Shown in pieces: positions 7,261-14,605 of a stretch of 58,481 bases of DNA (its first letter is position 1; each line of letters begins with the position of its first letter). Below the pieces are notes generated by a model. That model was given only the letters and a program-made list of their open reading frames with translations, made no database searches and was not told the DNA's origin. The DNA is from Slackia sp. GTDB taxonomy: Bacteria > Actinomycetota > Coriobacteriia > Coriobacteriales > Eggerthellaceae. Made by a program: the position numbers and the translations under genes. The stretch lies in assembly GCA_029266945.1 (NCBI GenBank), contig JARIED010000037.1:1-58481 (forward strand). The letters are read 5' to 3'.

Positions 7261-10041
7261 GTGGCAGTAAACGACGAGGGCAGGTTCAGGCGAGCGCTCG
7301 ACTACTGGAACCAAGTGGAGCTTCTTGGGCGAGAAGTGGCCTTGAACAAATTCAAGTCAGACAGCGGCAAAGACAGGTTTGCGGAAAAGGTCGCTGACGA
7401 TGACTTCGAGCACGGTGAATCCGTTTCCGCTTTGGCCGAAATGTACGTGAAGCAGAACAGGGGAACTTGGACTGGCCGGTCGGACGCGGACGATGACGAC
7501 AAGAGGTCCGTTCCGGGGTGGTATGCGCTTTACTTCGGCGAACTGCCCGTTTCTCTAATCGCCAAACGATTGATTGACGGGTCGTGGGGCGACAATACGG
7601 GCAACCCCGACGGCATTTCGGGCCTCAAGGCCGACGTGTTCCCTCTTTTCGAAATCGTGTGCAGCGGCGGCAAAATCGTGAAAGCGGGCCCGACGTTTTC
7701 AGCATGGCTCTGCGAGAGCTATCTCGATGCGTCATCCAAAGGCGCCCTTTCCACGGATGACTACGAAGCATGCTGTTCGAAGTATTTCGACACCCTGATT
7801 CGAAAGAAAGAGGGGGAACTGAATGTAAAGAAGGCCAAGGATTGGGCCAAAAAGTCGATCAGACAGTTTTTCGGGCGCGACGGCATGGGCGCATGGGAGA
7901 AGGAGGGGTGCTCTTTCGGTCCCGTACGTCTTTTCTTCTGCTCCACCAAGAAAGATGCGGTCGAATGGGGGCCTGCAAAGGACTCTTCCTTCAGGGGAGA
8001 TATCGTATGGGTCAAGAGACATATTGCCGCGGTCGAGCCCCGCATCGCCGGTCGAGAGGAGACGCAATCGTCGCATCATTTCTCGTTCGTGGGTAAATTC
8101 ATGGAACCCTTTAAATCTTTGCGGTCTTCCCTGTCGAGGCGTCCCGCCGAAGAGCAGCACGGAGCGCTCGACTTGGTGCGCCATTACATCGACGCCGGCT
8201 TCATGACCGAGGCCTGCCTCGACGCTCGAACGGATCTTCTCGACCGTTCTTCGGGTGAGGAGGAGCTGCGCGATTTCTATAGCAGGGCTCTTTTCGGCGG
8301 AAGGACTCCTGCGGGCAGATGGCCTTCGCGTTGGGATCTTTCCCTGATGCAACAGGTCGCGGTGAACCTCGTTGCGGGCGAATCGTTCAAGCAGCGCCGC
8401 GAAGGGTCGATAAGAAGCGAGGCCGCCGCTCTCGACGTAGCGGACATATTTTCCGTCAACGGCCCTCCGGGCACGGGTAAAACCATGCTGCTCAAAGACA
8501 TCGTCGCATCGTTCGTCGTCGAACGGGCGTACTGGCTTGCACGATACGACCGCCCGGATGACGCCTTCGAAGCGGAGCTATTCGACGATATCAAGTTTCA
8601 CCGTCTTAAGGACGACAAGATCAACGACTTCGGCATCCTCGTGTGCTCGTCGAATAACTCGGCTGTCGAGAATATCTCGAAAGAGCTGCCGCTTGTCGAC
8701 GGCATGGCAAAGGGCCTGCTCGGTTTCGAGGACGATTCCCCGCACAGGAAGGAGGACTTGAGGAGGGAGCGAGAGGTCGTCGAGGGTTTCGAGTACTTCA
8801 ACGAGGCCGCCCGAATCCAGTTCGGCATCGACGGCGGGTCCGGTCAGGGGGACATGCTTCTGCTCAGCGCGCGCCTGGGCAACTGGGAGAACAAATCGAG
8901 TTTTCTCAATGCCTTGAAGGAGGTCAACGGGACGATACGCGGGTCGGAAACGCGAGCGTTTTCGGAGAAGAGGGACTCCTTCAAAAGAAAATACGAAGAA
9001 GTCTGCGGCCTTTTGAACGAACACGAGCGCAGAGGGGCGGCTGAAAGCAGCGGCGCCGAATCTGCGACGGGACATTGCTGCGTGTCGCGCGATTTCGTCG
9101 ACGACCTTCTTGGGGGCGATTCGGATGCACGACGCCGCGTTCAAATGGAAAACCCTTCTTCCACCTGGGAAATCAACCGCAAGCGAGACGAGCTTTTCCT
9201 CATGGCTCTGGAGTTCATGAGAGAGTTCGTTCTGTCGTCGCAGGCTCTCAAGTCGAACTACCTTCACCTGTATGAGGGCCTTAACGGCGGATGCAGGGGT
9301 AACGATTACCGTGCGAAGGCCTTCAGGGAGCATTTCTGCAGTCTTATGCAGAGCCTTTTTCTTCTGACCCCGGTCGTCTCGTCGACGTTCTCGTCGGTCG
9401 GGCGCCTCTTCGAAGACGTGCGTCCTGAGGGCGACCTCGGCCAGAAGGCGCCGTTCGGCCTGCTCATCGTGGACGAAGCGGGTCAGGCTCCTCCCCATGT
9501 CGCCATCGGTGCGCTTGCCCGATGCAGGAGGGCGATCGTGGTCGGCGATCCGAAACAGGTCGAGCCCGTGGTCGAATCCTATCTCGATGTGCTGCAGAAC
9601 AAATGGTACGGGACGGTAGGCCCGGCGTTCGTGTGCGAGGGCGCTTCCGTGCAGATGTTCGCCGATAGGCAGAATAACTTCGGCAGCAGTCTCGGCGAGG
9701 CCGATGCGGGTTGGTACGGCTGTCCGCTGCTCGTGCATAGACGATGCGTGTCGCCTATGTTCGACATATCGAACATAGGTCTCTTACGGCGGATCGATGG
9801 TCCAGGGAACTCCCGACGAGAAGCTCGTATTGAACGAAAGCGGCGAGATGGTGTGCCGATACGGCCGCCCATCGTCGTGCTGGGTGAATGTGGCCGGCAA
9901 GGAAAAAGGGAAGAAGAACCATTACGTCGAGGAGCAGGGCGAATCGGCGTTCGCTTTGATGAAGGATTCTATTCTGAAATCGAAGGGCGCCCCGAGCCTT
10001 TTCGTCATTTCTCCGTTCAAAACGGTTGCCGACAGCTTTAG
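7261..10041 (+). CDS. N-terminal part of the split SF1 helicase
   Basis: The GTG at 7261 follows GGAGGGGG by five bases and is preferred over ATG 7246, which lies inside that site. The frame gives about 926 residues. Residues 1-400 contain no domain I can name. Walker A GPPGTGKT lies near residue 401 (8461-8484). FGILVCSSNNSAVENISKE follows as motif Ia, then LLLSARLGNWENKSSF. The DExx box LLIVDEAGQAPP is near residue 738, and motif III is IVVGDPKQVEPVV. This is the UPF1/Dna2-like SF1 pattern. The last roughly 87 residues after 9779 are out of frame with the family (GLLRRIDGPGNSRR onward) and are probably not native, so a product from this frame alone would lack helicase motifs IV to VI. Confidence 0.75.
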   Translation: MAVNDEGRFRRALDYWNQVELLGREVALNKFKSDSGKDRFAEKVADDDFEHGESVSALAEMYVKQNRGTWTGRSDADDDDKRSVPGWYALYFGELPVSLIAKRLIDGSWGDNTGNPDGISGLKADVFPLFEIVCSGGKIVKAGPTFSAWLCESYLDASSKGALSTDDYEACCSKYFDTLIRKKEGELNVKKAKDWAKKSIRQFFGRDGMGAWEKEGCSFGPVRLFFCSTKKDAVEWGPAKDSSFRGDIVWVKRHIAAVEPRIAGREETQSSHHFSFVGKFMEPFKSLRSSLSRRPAEEQHGALDLVRHYIDAGFMTEACLDARTDLLDRSSGEEELRDFYSRALFGGRTPAGRWPSRWDLSLMQQVAVNLVAGESFKQRREGSIRSEAAALDVADIFSVNGPPGTGKTMLLKDIVASFVVERAYWLARYDRPDDAFEAELFDDIKFHRLKDDKINDFGILVCSSNNSAVENISKELPLVDGMAKGLLGFEDDSPHRKEDLRREREVVEGFEYFNEAARIQFGIDGGSGQGDMLLLSARLGNWENKSSFLNALKEVNGTIRGSETRAFSEKRDSFKRKYEEVCGLLNEHERRGAAESSGAESATGHCCVSRDFVDDLLGGDSDARRRVQMENPSSTWEINRKRDELFLMALEFMREFVLSSQALKSNYLHLYEGLNGGCRGNDYRAKAFREHFCSLMQSLFLLTPVVSSTFSSVGRLFEDVRPEGDLGQKAPFGLLIVDEAGQAPPHVAIGALARCRRAIVVGDPKQVEPVVESYLDVLQNKWYGTVGPAFVCEGASVQMFADRQNNFGSSLGEADAGWYGCPLLVHRRCVSPMFDISNIGLLRRIDGPGNSRREARIERKRRDGVPIRPPIVVLGECGRQGKREEEPLRRGAGRIGVRFDEGFYSEIEGRPEPFRHFSVQNGCRQL
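9754..9779 (+). repeat. Perfect 11-bp inverted repeat at the frameshift site
   Basis: CCTATGTTCGA (9754-9764), loop CATA, then TCGAACATAGG (9769-9779) form a perfect 11-bp hairpin inside the helicase coding sequence. The final G of the right arm is the base whose removal rejoins the two reading frames. A perfect palindrome at this spot is what a quasipalindrome template-switch mutation leaves behind. Confidence 0.85.
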
Positions 10042-12139
10042 GAAAGATTTGAAGAAGTGGGTTCGCACCGACCCCGTTCTGAGGGATTGGCGCGAGCATT
10101 TGGGCGATAAATTCGAGGAGTACCTGCAAAGCAGCATCGGAACGGTCCATACGTTCCAGGGTAAGGAGGCCGACGAGGTCATTTTCATGTTGGGCTGCGA
10201 TTCGAGGTCGGCCGGCGCAGTGAGGTGGGTCGGACCGAACATCGTCGATGTCTCCGCCAGCCGCGCTAAAAAGCGCTTGTATGCCATCGGAGACATCGAG
10301 GTCTGGAAAATCAATCCCGAGGTCTCCGCCATGAAGGGCGTCATCGATTGCCAGTGGCTCGTCGAGTACGAAAAATTCGAGAAACTCGAGCGCGCGTTCA
10401 AGGAATCTCCTACGGATAAGCTTCGCAAACGCCTCATCGAGGCCCGGGCTCGCGTTATGGCCAGCATTCCGTCGGCATCGTCGCTTCCCATGAAGCGGAT
10501 CGACGCGCGCGGCCGCTTCGGTCTCGACGCTGGGGAAGACGGGCCGTCGGAGGAGTTCGCCGTCGATATGTCGAGTTATCTCGCGAACACTCGGGAAAAG
10601 CTGAACGGCATAGCATTGAGCGCGGACGCGAGCGATGGTTTGTGGGACGAACAGGCCGCGCGCGATCGCTTCCGCTCCATCCCTAAAGACGATTTGGAAA
10701 ATATCTGCTGCCTGGTGAAGCAGGGCTTTCTCATGCGCGGGGTTTACAGCCTGTTCGATATGGGGTCCGGCGACGAGCGAGGGCCTTCGGGCGATATGCC
10801 TATCTGCCTGCTGAGTTTTTGCAAAGCGGCCGAAATCTTGCTGCGCGGAGGGTATTTGGGATTGCTGAAGAAGGCGAATCCCGGATATCGATTCGATAGC
10901 AGGGATAGCAGGAAGGATCTCAAGAGCATGAGGACTTCCGATGCCACCTTGGGCGTGATGGCGCGGGTGGTGAAAGGGAACAGCGTTCTTCTGGGCGAAT
11001 TGACGAAGGCTGAGCGAGACGAGGAATGGTGGAGGAAGTTCGGTAATACGATTCTGAGCGTCTCGACGACTCGCAACAGCGCGTGCCATGGGTCTTCGGA
11101 CAAATTGATCGACGGGTCCTGTTACGACAAAGCGATGAAGGACTTCTTCGATGAAGGCGTCGAAAGAAAGGTCGGTTTGCTGGCGGAGGGCAAGGCCCTG
11201 TCTCTTCTGGAGGCTGCAGTGTCGGATTCTCAGAAGGTCGCTTGTGCTCGGGAGGCGTGGAAAGCGGCTTGCTCGCAGAAGGCCGGTCGAGAAGGCCGCT
11301 CGGAAGAGCCGTCTCACAAGGTCGTCGCGCCTGCAAAGGAGGTCGTCGGCGGGGATGCGAAGACGCGTTCTGCCGCCGAAAAGGCTGATGGAGGCGTAGG
11401 AGGGCGCCCTGCCGTCGAGGCGGTCGGCGGGAATGAAACAAGGTGCCCCGTCGCCGGAAAGGCTGGCGGTGAAGAGGTAAGGCGCTCTGCGACCGACGAG
11501 GTGTGGACTCCGCCCAGGGCGAAGAGGGAAGATACGCTGAGTCTTGGGAAAATTCTAGGGGCGCTGAAAGAAGAAGGGGTCTTCGAAGGCGGTGCGCCCG
11601 CATCGGCCGACGTCAACCTGGAGCTTAATGCGATGGGATACCTTTCCGGCGAGGCCGGAAACTGGACGCCGACTCGAAAGGGATGCGAGGAAATGGGAAT
11701 GGCCGCCGTCGACTACGGCGACAGCTATGGCATCGGCTATCTCGACCCTGAAAGGGCCAAGGCTGTTTTGCGCAGGATGTATGGCGCGGTCGATGCTGCG
11801 TTTGCGGGCGAGTGCGTTTTGATCAGGAAGGGCGACCCTCGTTACGGCCTTGCGAAGTCGATGAAGTCGATCGTCGGAGAATCCCCCGATATCGAAGCGG
11901 CTTTCGAGGGGAAGTTCGGCTGCAGGGCTACGACGCAGAAGATCAACGAAAAGCTTCTGGCTCCGAACGGTTACTTGACCGAAGAAAGGAAGCCTACGAG
12001 AAAAGGGGCCGAGCAGATGAGCATGGTCCTTCGCGAGTTCTCCAAGGGGGACGGCGAGCCGAAGGAATTCGCGGTGTATTACTTGGACGCCGAGAAGGTC
12101 AGGGGCGTATTGCTGGGCCTTATAGCGTCCTATCGATGA
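9797..12139 (+). CDS. C-terminal part of the split helicase: helicase lobe 2, HEPN and wHTH repeats
   Basis: The frame opens at about 9779 and its first ATG is 9797, with no Shine-Dalgarno site, so independent translation is doubtful. The second helicase lobe shows LFVISPFKTVADSFRKDL, GTVHTFQGKEADEVIFMLG (motif V) and VSASRAKKRLYAIGD (motif VI with its Arg finger). A helical domain follows with VSTTRNSACHGSSD at 11060-11100: RNSACH fits the HEPN ribonuclease pattern R-polar-x3-H. A low-complexity linker at about 11240-11510 repeats GG, R and A-rich units. Two related modules end the protein: NLELNAMGYLSG..PTRKGCEEMGM..YLDPERAKAVL, and KINEKLLAPNGYL..PTRKGAEQMSM..YLDAEKVRGVL. They look like winged-helix DNA- or protein-binding repeats. 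Confidence 0.7.
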   Translation: MVQGTPDEKLVLNESGEMVCRYGRPSSCWVNVAGKEKGKKNHYVEEQGESAFALMKDSILKSKGAPSLFVISPFKTVADSFRKDLKKWVRTDPVLRDWREHLGDKFEEYLQSSIGTVHTFQGKEADEVIFMLGCDSRSAGAVRWVGPNIVDVSASRAKKRLYAIGDIEVWKINPEVSAMKGVIDCQWLVEYEKFEKLERAFKESPTDKLRKRLIEARARVMASIPSASSLPMKRIDARGRFGLDAGEDGPSEEFAVDMSSYLANTREKLNGIALSADASDGLWDEQAARDRFRSIPKDDLENICCLVKQGFLMRGVYSLFDMGSGDERGPSGDMPICLLSFCKAAEILLRGGYLGLLKKANPGYRFDSRDSRKDLKSMRTSDATLGVMARVVKGNSVLLGELTKAERDEEWWRKFGNTILSVSTTRNSACHGSSDKLIDGSCYDKAMKDFFDEGVERKVGLLAEGKALSLLEAAVSDSQKVACAREAWKAACSQKAGREGRSEEPSHKVVAPAKEVVGGDAKTRSAAEKADGGVGGRPAVEAVGGNETRCPVAGKAGGEEVRRSATDEVWTPPRAKREDTLSLGKILGALKEEGVFEGGAPASADVNLELNAMGYLSGEAGNWTPTRKGCEEMGMAAVDYGDSYGIGYLDPERAKAVLRRMYGAVDAAFAGECVLIRKGDPRYGLAKSMKSIVGESPDIEAAFEGKFGCRATTQKINEKLLAPNGYLTEERKPTRKGAEQMSMVLREFSKGDGEPKEFAVYYLDAEKVRGVLLGLIASYR
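11230..11520 (+). repeat. Degenerate coding repeats in the linker of the helicase-HEPN protein
   Basis: The encoded segment repeats units such as EVVGGDAKTRSAAEKA, EAVGGNETRCPVAGKA and GGEEVRRSATDEV, a loose 'VGG-x-R-x-A-x-KA' pattern of about 15-16 residues. It separates the HEPN domain from the two C-terminal modules and is probably a flexible tether. Such repeats can vary in number between strains. Confidence 0.5.
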
Positions 12140-12203
12140 CGCGAGTCTTCCGTTAGCCGTCGATAGGCGATCGAGTCGTCGTTGTCTGGCGGGATCGTCG
12201 CGC

Positions 12204-12241
12204 CGATGTGGAAAACGCCGTCCGATTCCGGGCGGCGTTTT
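12204..12241 (+). repeat. 38-bp direct repeat, right copy
   Basis: This is a near-identical copy (36/38) of 6992-7029, 64 bases after the helicase stop codon. The hairpin is intact but the T run is shortened to TTTT then CC, so as a terminator it should be weaker than the trpS copy. The region 12140-12203 between the gene and this repeat holds nothing else I can recognise. Confidence 0.85.
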
Positions 12242-12294
12242 CCATGCGCGCGACCCGATCGATCGACGATTGTCGGGAGGTTGTGCAAAAAATC

Positions 12295-12321
12295 TGAACA
12301 ACGTTCATTAATTGCTATACT
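12295..12321 (+). promoter_or_regulatory. Promoter with palindromic operator-like site upstream of the DUF2871 gene
   Basis: An extended -10 (TGC then TATACT, 12316-12321) lies about 50 bases before the start codon. The expected -35 position is occupied by the perfect dyad TGAAC-AAC-GTTCA (12295-12307). A dyad there is well placed for a repressor. No particular regulator is recognisable. Confidence 0.5.
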
Positions 12322-12373
12322 GAGGGCGAAAGCGGCAGACGTGCAGGAGCGTCTGCGAAAGAAGGGGGTCCTT

Positions 12374-12796
12374 ATGAAGAAATATATGAATTGCGCGATC
12401 GTCTATGCCGTGCTGGCGCTTGCCGGCGGCGTGTTCTTCCGCGAGTTCACCAAGCTCAACGGCTTCGACGGCACCACGGCCCTCGGCGTCATCCATCCGC
12501 ACTACATGATCCTCGGCGTGCTGTTCTTCCTGGCGTTGACGATATTCACCCGCGTGTTCGGCGGCGAGAAGAAGGGCCTGAACAAGGTCCTCATCGGCTA
12601 TCAGGTCGGCCTGAATGCCGCCGTCGTCATGATGCTCGTGCGCGGCGTGTTCGAGGTTCTCGGAACGGCCCTGCCTTCCGGCGCCGACGCCGCTATCTCC
12701 GGCATCGCGGGTCTGAGCCACATCGTGCTCGGCGTGTGTTTGGTGTGGACGCTCGTCATTCTGAAGAAGTCCGTCGCCGCCGCCGACCAGGCGTAG
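12374..12796 (+). CDS. DUF2871 family membrane protein
   Basis: 140 residues and about four predicted membrane spans. The start MKKYMNCAIVYAVLALAGGV followed by FFREFTKLNGFDG and a His-containing helix HPHYMILGVLFFLAL is characteristic of DUF2871, small membrane proteins of unknown function. Conserved polar and His residues within the membrane suggest ligand or metal binding, but that is speculation. The start follows GAAGGGGG. It is monocistronic, between its own promoter and a strong bidirectional hairpin. Confidence 0.8.
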   Translation: MKKYMNCAIVYAVLALAGGVFFREFTKLNGFDGTTALGVIHPHYMILGVLFFLALTIFTRVFGGEKKGLNKVLIGYQVGLNAAVVMMLVRGVFEVLGTALPSGADAAISGIAGLSHIVLGVCLVWTLVILKKSVAAADQA

Positions 12797-12838
12797 CGTG
12801 ATTCGCTCGAGCTTGCGACGCAACGGCGCTCGAATCGA

Positions 12839-12872
12839 AAGAGGGGTGGAAGCCCGAGCTTCCACCCCTCTT
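12839..12872. terminator. Bidirectional terminator hairpin
   Basis: AAGAGGGGTGGAAGC (12839-12853), loop CCGA and the perfect complement (12858-12872) form a 15-bp stem between two convergent genes. It has short T/A runs at each foot rather than long ones. It probably serves both strands. Confidence 0.8.
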
Positions 12873-12877
12873 CGCGT

Positions 12878-13201
12878 TTACGGGGCTTCGACGGTGACGG
12901 CGGTGCCGCTTGCCGTGACCATCAGCATGTCGCCTTCGCCGAGCACTTCGTAATCGAGGTCGACTCCCACCACGGCGTGGGCTCCCATGCGGGCGGCGCG
13001 TTCCTCCATTTCGCGCAGGGCCTTGGTGCGCGCCTGTTCCAGCTCGTTTTCGTATCCGCTCGAACGGCCGCCGAACACGTTGCGCAGCCCGGCGCCGATG
13101 TCGCGCAGGAAGTTGACGCCGGTGACGACTTCGCCGAAGACGATGCCGTAGTAGCCGGTGATGCGGTATCCCTCGACGGATTGGGTGGTGGTGACGATCA
13201 T
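12878..13201 (-). CDS. YbjQ/UPF0145 family protein
   Basis: 107 residues, the family's usual size. The marks are [24 protein letters not shown] at the N-terminus, [14 protein letters not shown] in the middle, and [25 protein letters not shown]. These small proteins form oligomeric rings and are sometimes called putative heavy-metal-binding; no clear function is known. AAAGGAGC precedes the start. It shares the strand with the downstream-numbered DUF4230 gene, which ends 59 bases upstream, so the two may be cotranscribed. Confidence 0.88.
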   Translation of the reverse strand: MIVTTTQSVEGYRITGYYGIVFGEVVTGVNFLRDIGAGLRNVFGGRSSGYENELEQARTKALREMEERAARMGAHAVVGVDLDYEVLGEGDMLMVTASGTAVTVEAP

Positions 13202-13260
13202 GGATGCTCCTTTCCCACGGATGCGCCCGCGCGCTCAGGCGGCGGACGCATCGCTTTTTG

Positions 13261-13869
13261 CTATGCCGCGTCCGTCTGCTCGACCGGTTCGCGGAAGCTT
13301 ACTTCGACGGTGTAGTCGCCGTCTTCGGTGAAGGGCAGAAGCATGGTTTCGACAATCGTCTCGGCCTGCTTCTGCGCGTCGCCGATCATGGCCGTGCGGT
13401 CGACTTTCGCCTCGGCGTCGTCTTGCGCCATCTGGAGCGCCTTGGCGGTGTCGTCGCGGTCCTGCCAGTTCAGCAGCGCGTATCGCTGGTCGTAGAACTG
13501 TAGGGAATCGGGGTCGATCGCGATGCTTTGGACGGTGGCCGCGGGAAGCGACACCTTCACGGAAGAGCCTGCGACCTCGACTGTCGCCTGGGACAGGTCG
13601 ACGCCCGCGCGCACGTCGGCGTCGTAGATCATGGTGAAGGCTTTTTTCGTCAGAAGGGGAAGCTCGCCTTCCTCGTAGGTGACGAGTCCTCGGTACTCGA
13701 GCTTCATCGTCGCCAGCTCGCTGCATTCGACGAGCTGCTCGGCCACCGTGTCGGCGCTCATCGTGACCGAAGGTTCGGCAGCACGGTCGAGCAGCCTGGC
13801 TCCGAGGAAGCCGACGGCGACAAGGGCCGCGGCTCCGATGATTACGCCCCAGAAACGGATGCTTTTCAT
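13261..13869 (-). CDS. DUF4230 family membrane-anchored protein
   Basis: 202 residues. An N-terminal uncleaved signal or anchor (FWGVIIGAAALVAVGFLGARLL) is followed by an extracytoplasmic domain with VSMSADTV-like start, CSELATMKLEYRG, ADVRAGVDLSQATVEV and VSLPAATVQSIAIDPDSL, which match DUF4230. The function is unknown. GAGAGGAA precedes the ATG at 13869; the same open frame continues much further upstream in the antisense of nothing recognisable, so the longer version is rejected. The 13870-14039 gap shows no further gene. Confidence 0.8.
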   Translation of the reverse strand: MKSIRFWGVIIGAAALVAVGFLGARLLDRAAEPSVTMSADTVAEQLVECSELATMKLEYRGLVTYEEGELPLLTKKAFTMIYDADVRAGVDLSQATVEVAGSSVKVSLPAATVQSIAIDPDSLQFYDQRYALLNWQDRDDTAKALQMAQDDAEAKVDRTAMIGDAQKQAETIVETMLLPFTEDGDYTVEVSFREPVEQTDAA

Positions 13870-14039
13870 GGTATTCCTCTCGGGTGGGGGCCGGCGCCGG
13901 GCGGCGCGCGGGGAGGGCCTGCGCCTTCCGGGCGCCATCGTGACAGAACGGCGCGGCCGGGCGAAGAGTTTGTTTCCCTCCCGTTGCGCAGCGCGCCTAT
14001 TCGTTGCCGGCGCGTTATGAAACGCGCTGCTGGCCGGGC

Positions 14040-14486
14040 TTACAGGGTATCGGTGTCGAGCCAGATGGTGAAGGGGCCGTCGTTGACGAGTTCGACTTTC
14101 ATGTCGGCGCCGAACGATCCGGTGCCGACATGCTCCACGTCTTCGCGCGCGAGGCCGACGAAGTGCTCGTAGAGGCGGTTCGCCTCGTCGGGCGCGCCGG
14201 CGTTCGTGAACGACGGGCGGTTTCCGCGCTTGCAGTCGGCGTAGAGGGTGAATTGGCTGACCACCAGCACGTCGCCGCCGACGTCCGCCAGGCCGATGTT
14301 TGTCTTGCCGTTCTCGTCCTCGAAGATGCGCATCTTCGAGATCTTGGCCCACAGCTTGTCGGCCTGCTCTTCGCCGTCGTCGTGGCCGACGCCCAAGAGG
14401 ATGACGAATCCTTTGCCGATGCTCGAAACCGTTTCGCCGTCGATATCGACATGGGCGCAGGTCACGCGTTGCACCAAAGCTCTCAT
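14040..14486 (-). CDS. dtd: D-aminoacyl-tRNA deacylase
   Basis: 148 residues, the standard DTD length. It hydrolyses D-amino acids (and Gly) wrongly attached to tRNA. The signature [17 protein letters not shown], which holds the catalytic Thr, and the Gly-cisPro segment NDGPFT are present, along with the start [15 protein letters not shown] precedes the start codon. It is divergent from the phosphatase gene; the 120-bp gap between them must carry both promoters. Confidence 0.95.
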   Translation of the reverse strand: MRALVQRVTCAHVDIDGETVSSIGKGFVILLGVGHDDGEEQADKLWAKISKMRIFEDENGKTNIGLADVGGDVLVVSQFTLYADCKRGNRPSFTNAGAPDEANRLYEHFVGLAREDVEHVGTGSFGADMKVELVNDGPFTIWLDTDTL

Positions 14487-14605
14487 ATATGCTCCTTTTC
14501 CCGGCCGTCCGCGGCCTTTTTTCGCGTTGCACGCTTATGATACGCTAAAGTGCGAACGTCATATCCGGGTGCGTTTCGGGACCCGGTCTTCACGAAAGGT
14601 TTTCC

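Larger units (their letters stand above)
7261..12139 (+). pseudogene. Frameshifted SF1 helicase-HEPN fusion gene (whole locus)
   Basis: Two overlapping frames together encode one protein of about 1,630 residues, broken by one extra base near 9778-9779. The first frame carries helicase motifs I to III and reaches PLLVHRRCVSPMFDISN. The second resumes at VSYGGSMVQGT, exactly where related helicases read 'HRRCxxPMFxISNxIAYDxxMV', and it has no ribosome site of its own. Deleting one G restores the family spacing residue for residue. Domain order: about 400 N-terminal residues of unknown fold, UPF1/Dna2-like helicase, HEPN domain with RNSACH, repetitive linker, two winged-helix-like repeats. Arg is often AGG/AGA, unlike the CGC/CGT-rich neighbours. 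Large helicases of this type occur in defence islands. Sequencing error, true mutation or reversible switching are all open. Confidence 0.75.

Noticed and set aside
9797-12139. The second helicase fragment as an independent gene
   Set aside because: There is no Shine-Dalgarno site at 9797, the family homology begins before that ATG, and helicase lobe 2 makes no sense without lobe 1.
6978-12373. The helicase locus as an insertion sequence, prophage or integron
   Set aside because: No transposase, integrase, terminal inverted repeats or phage structural genes are present; only the 38-bp direct repeats support mobility.
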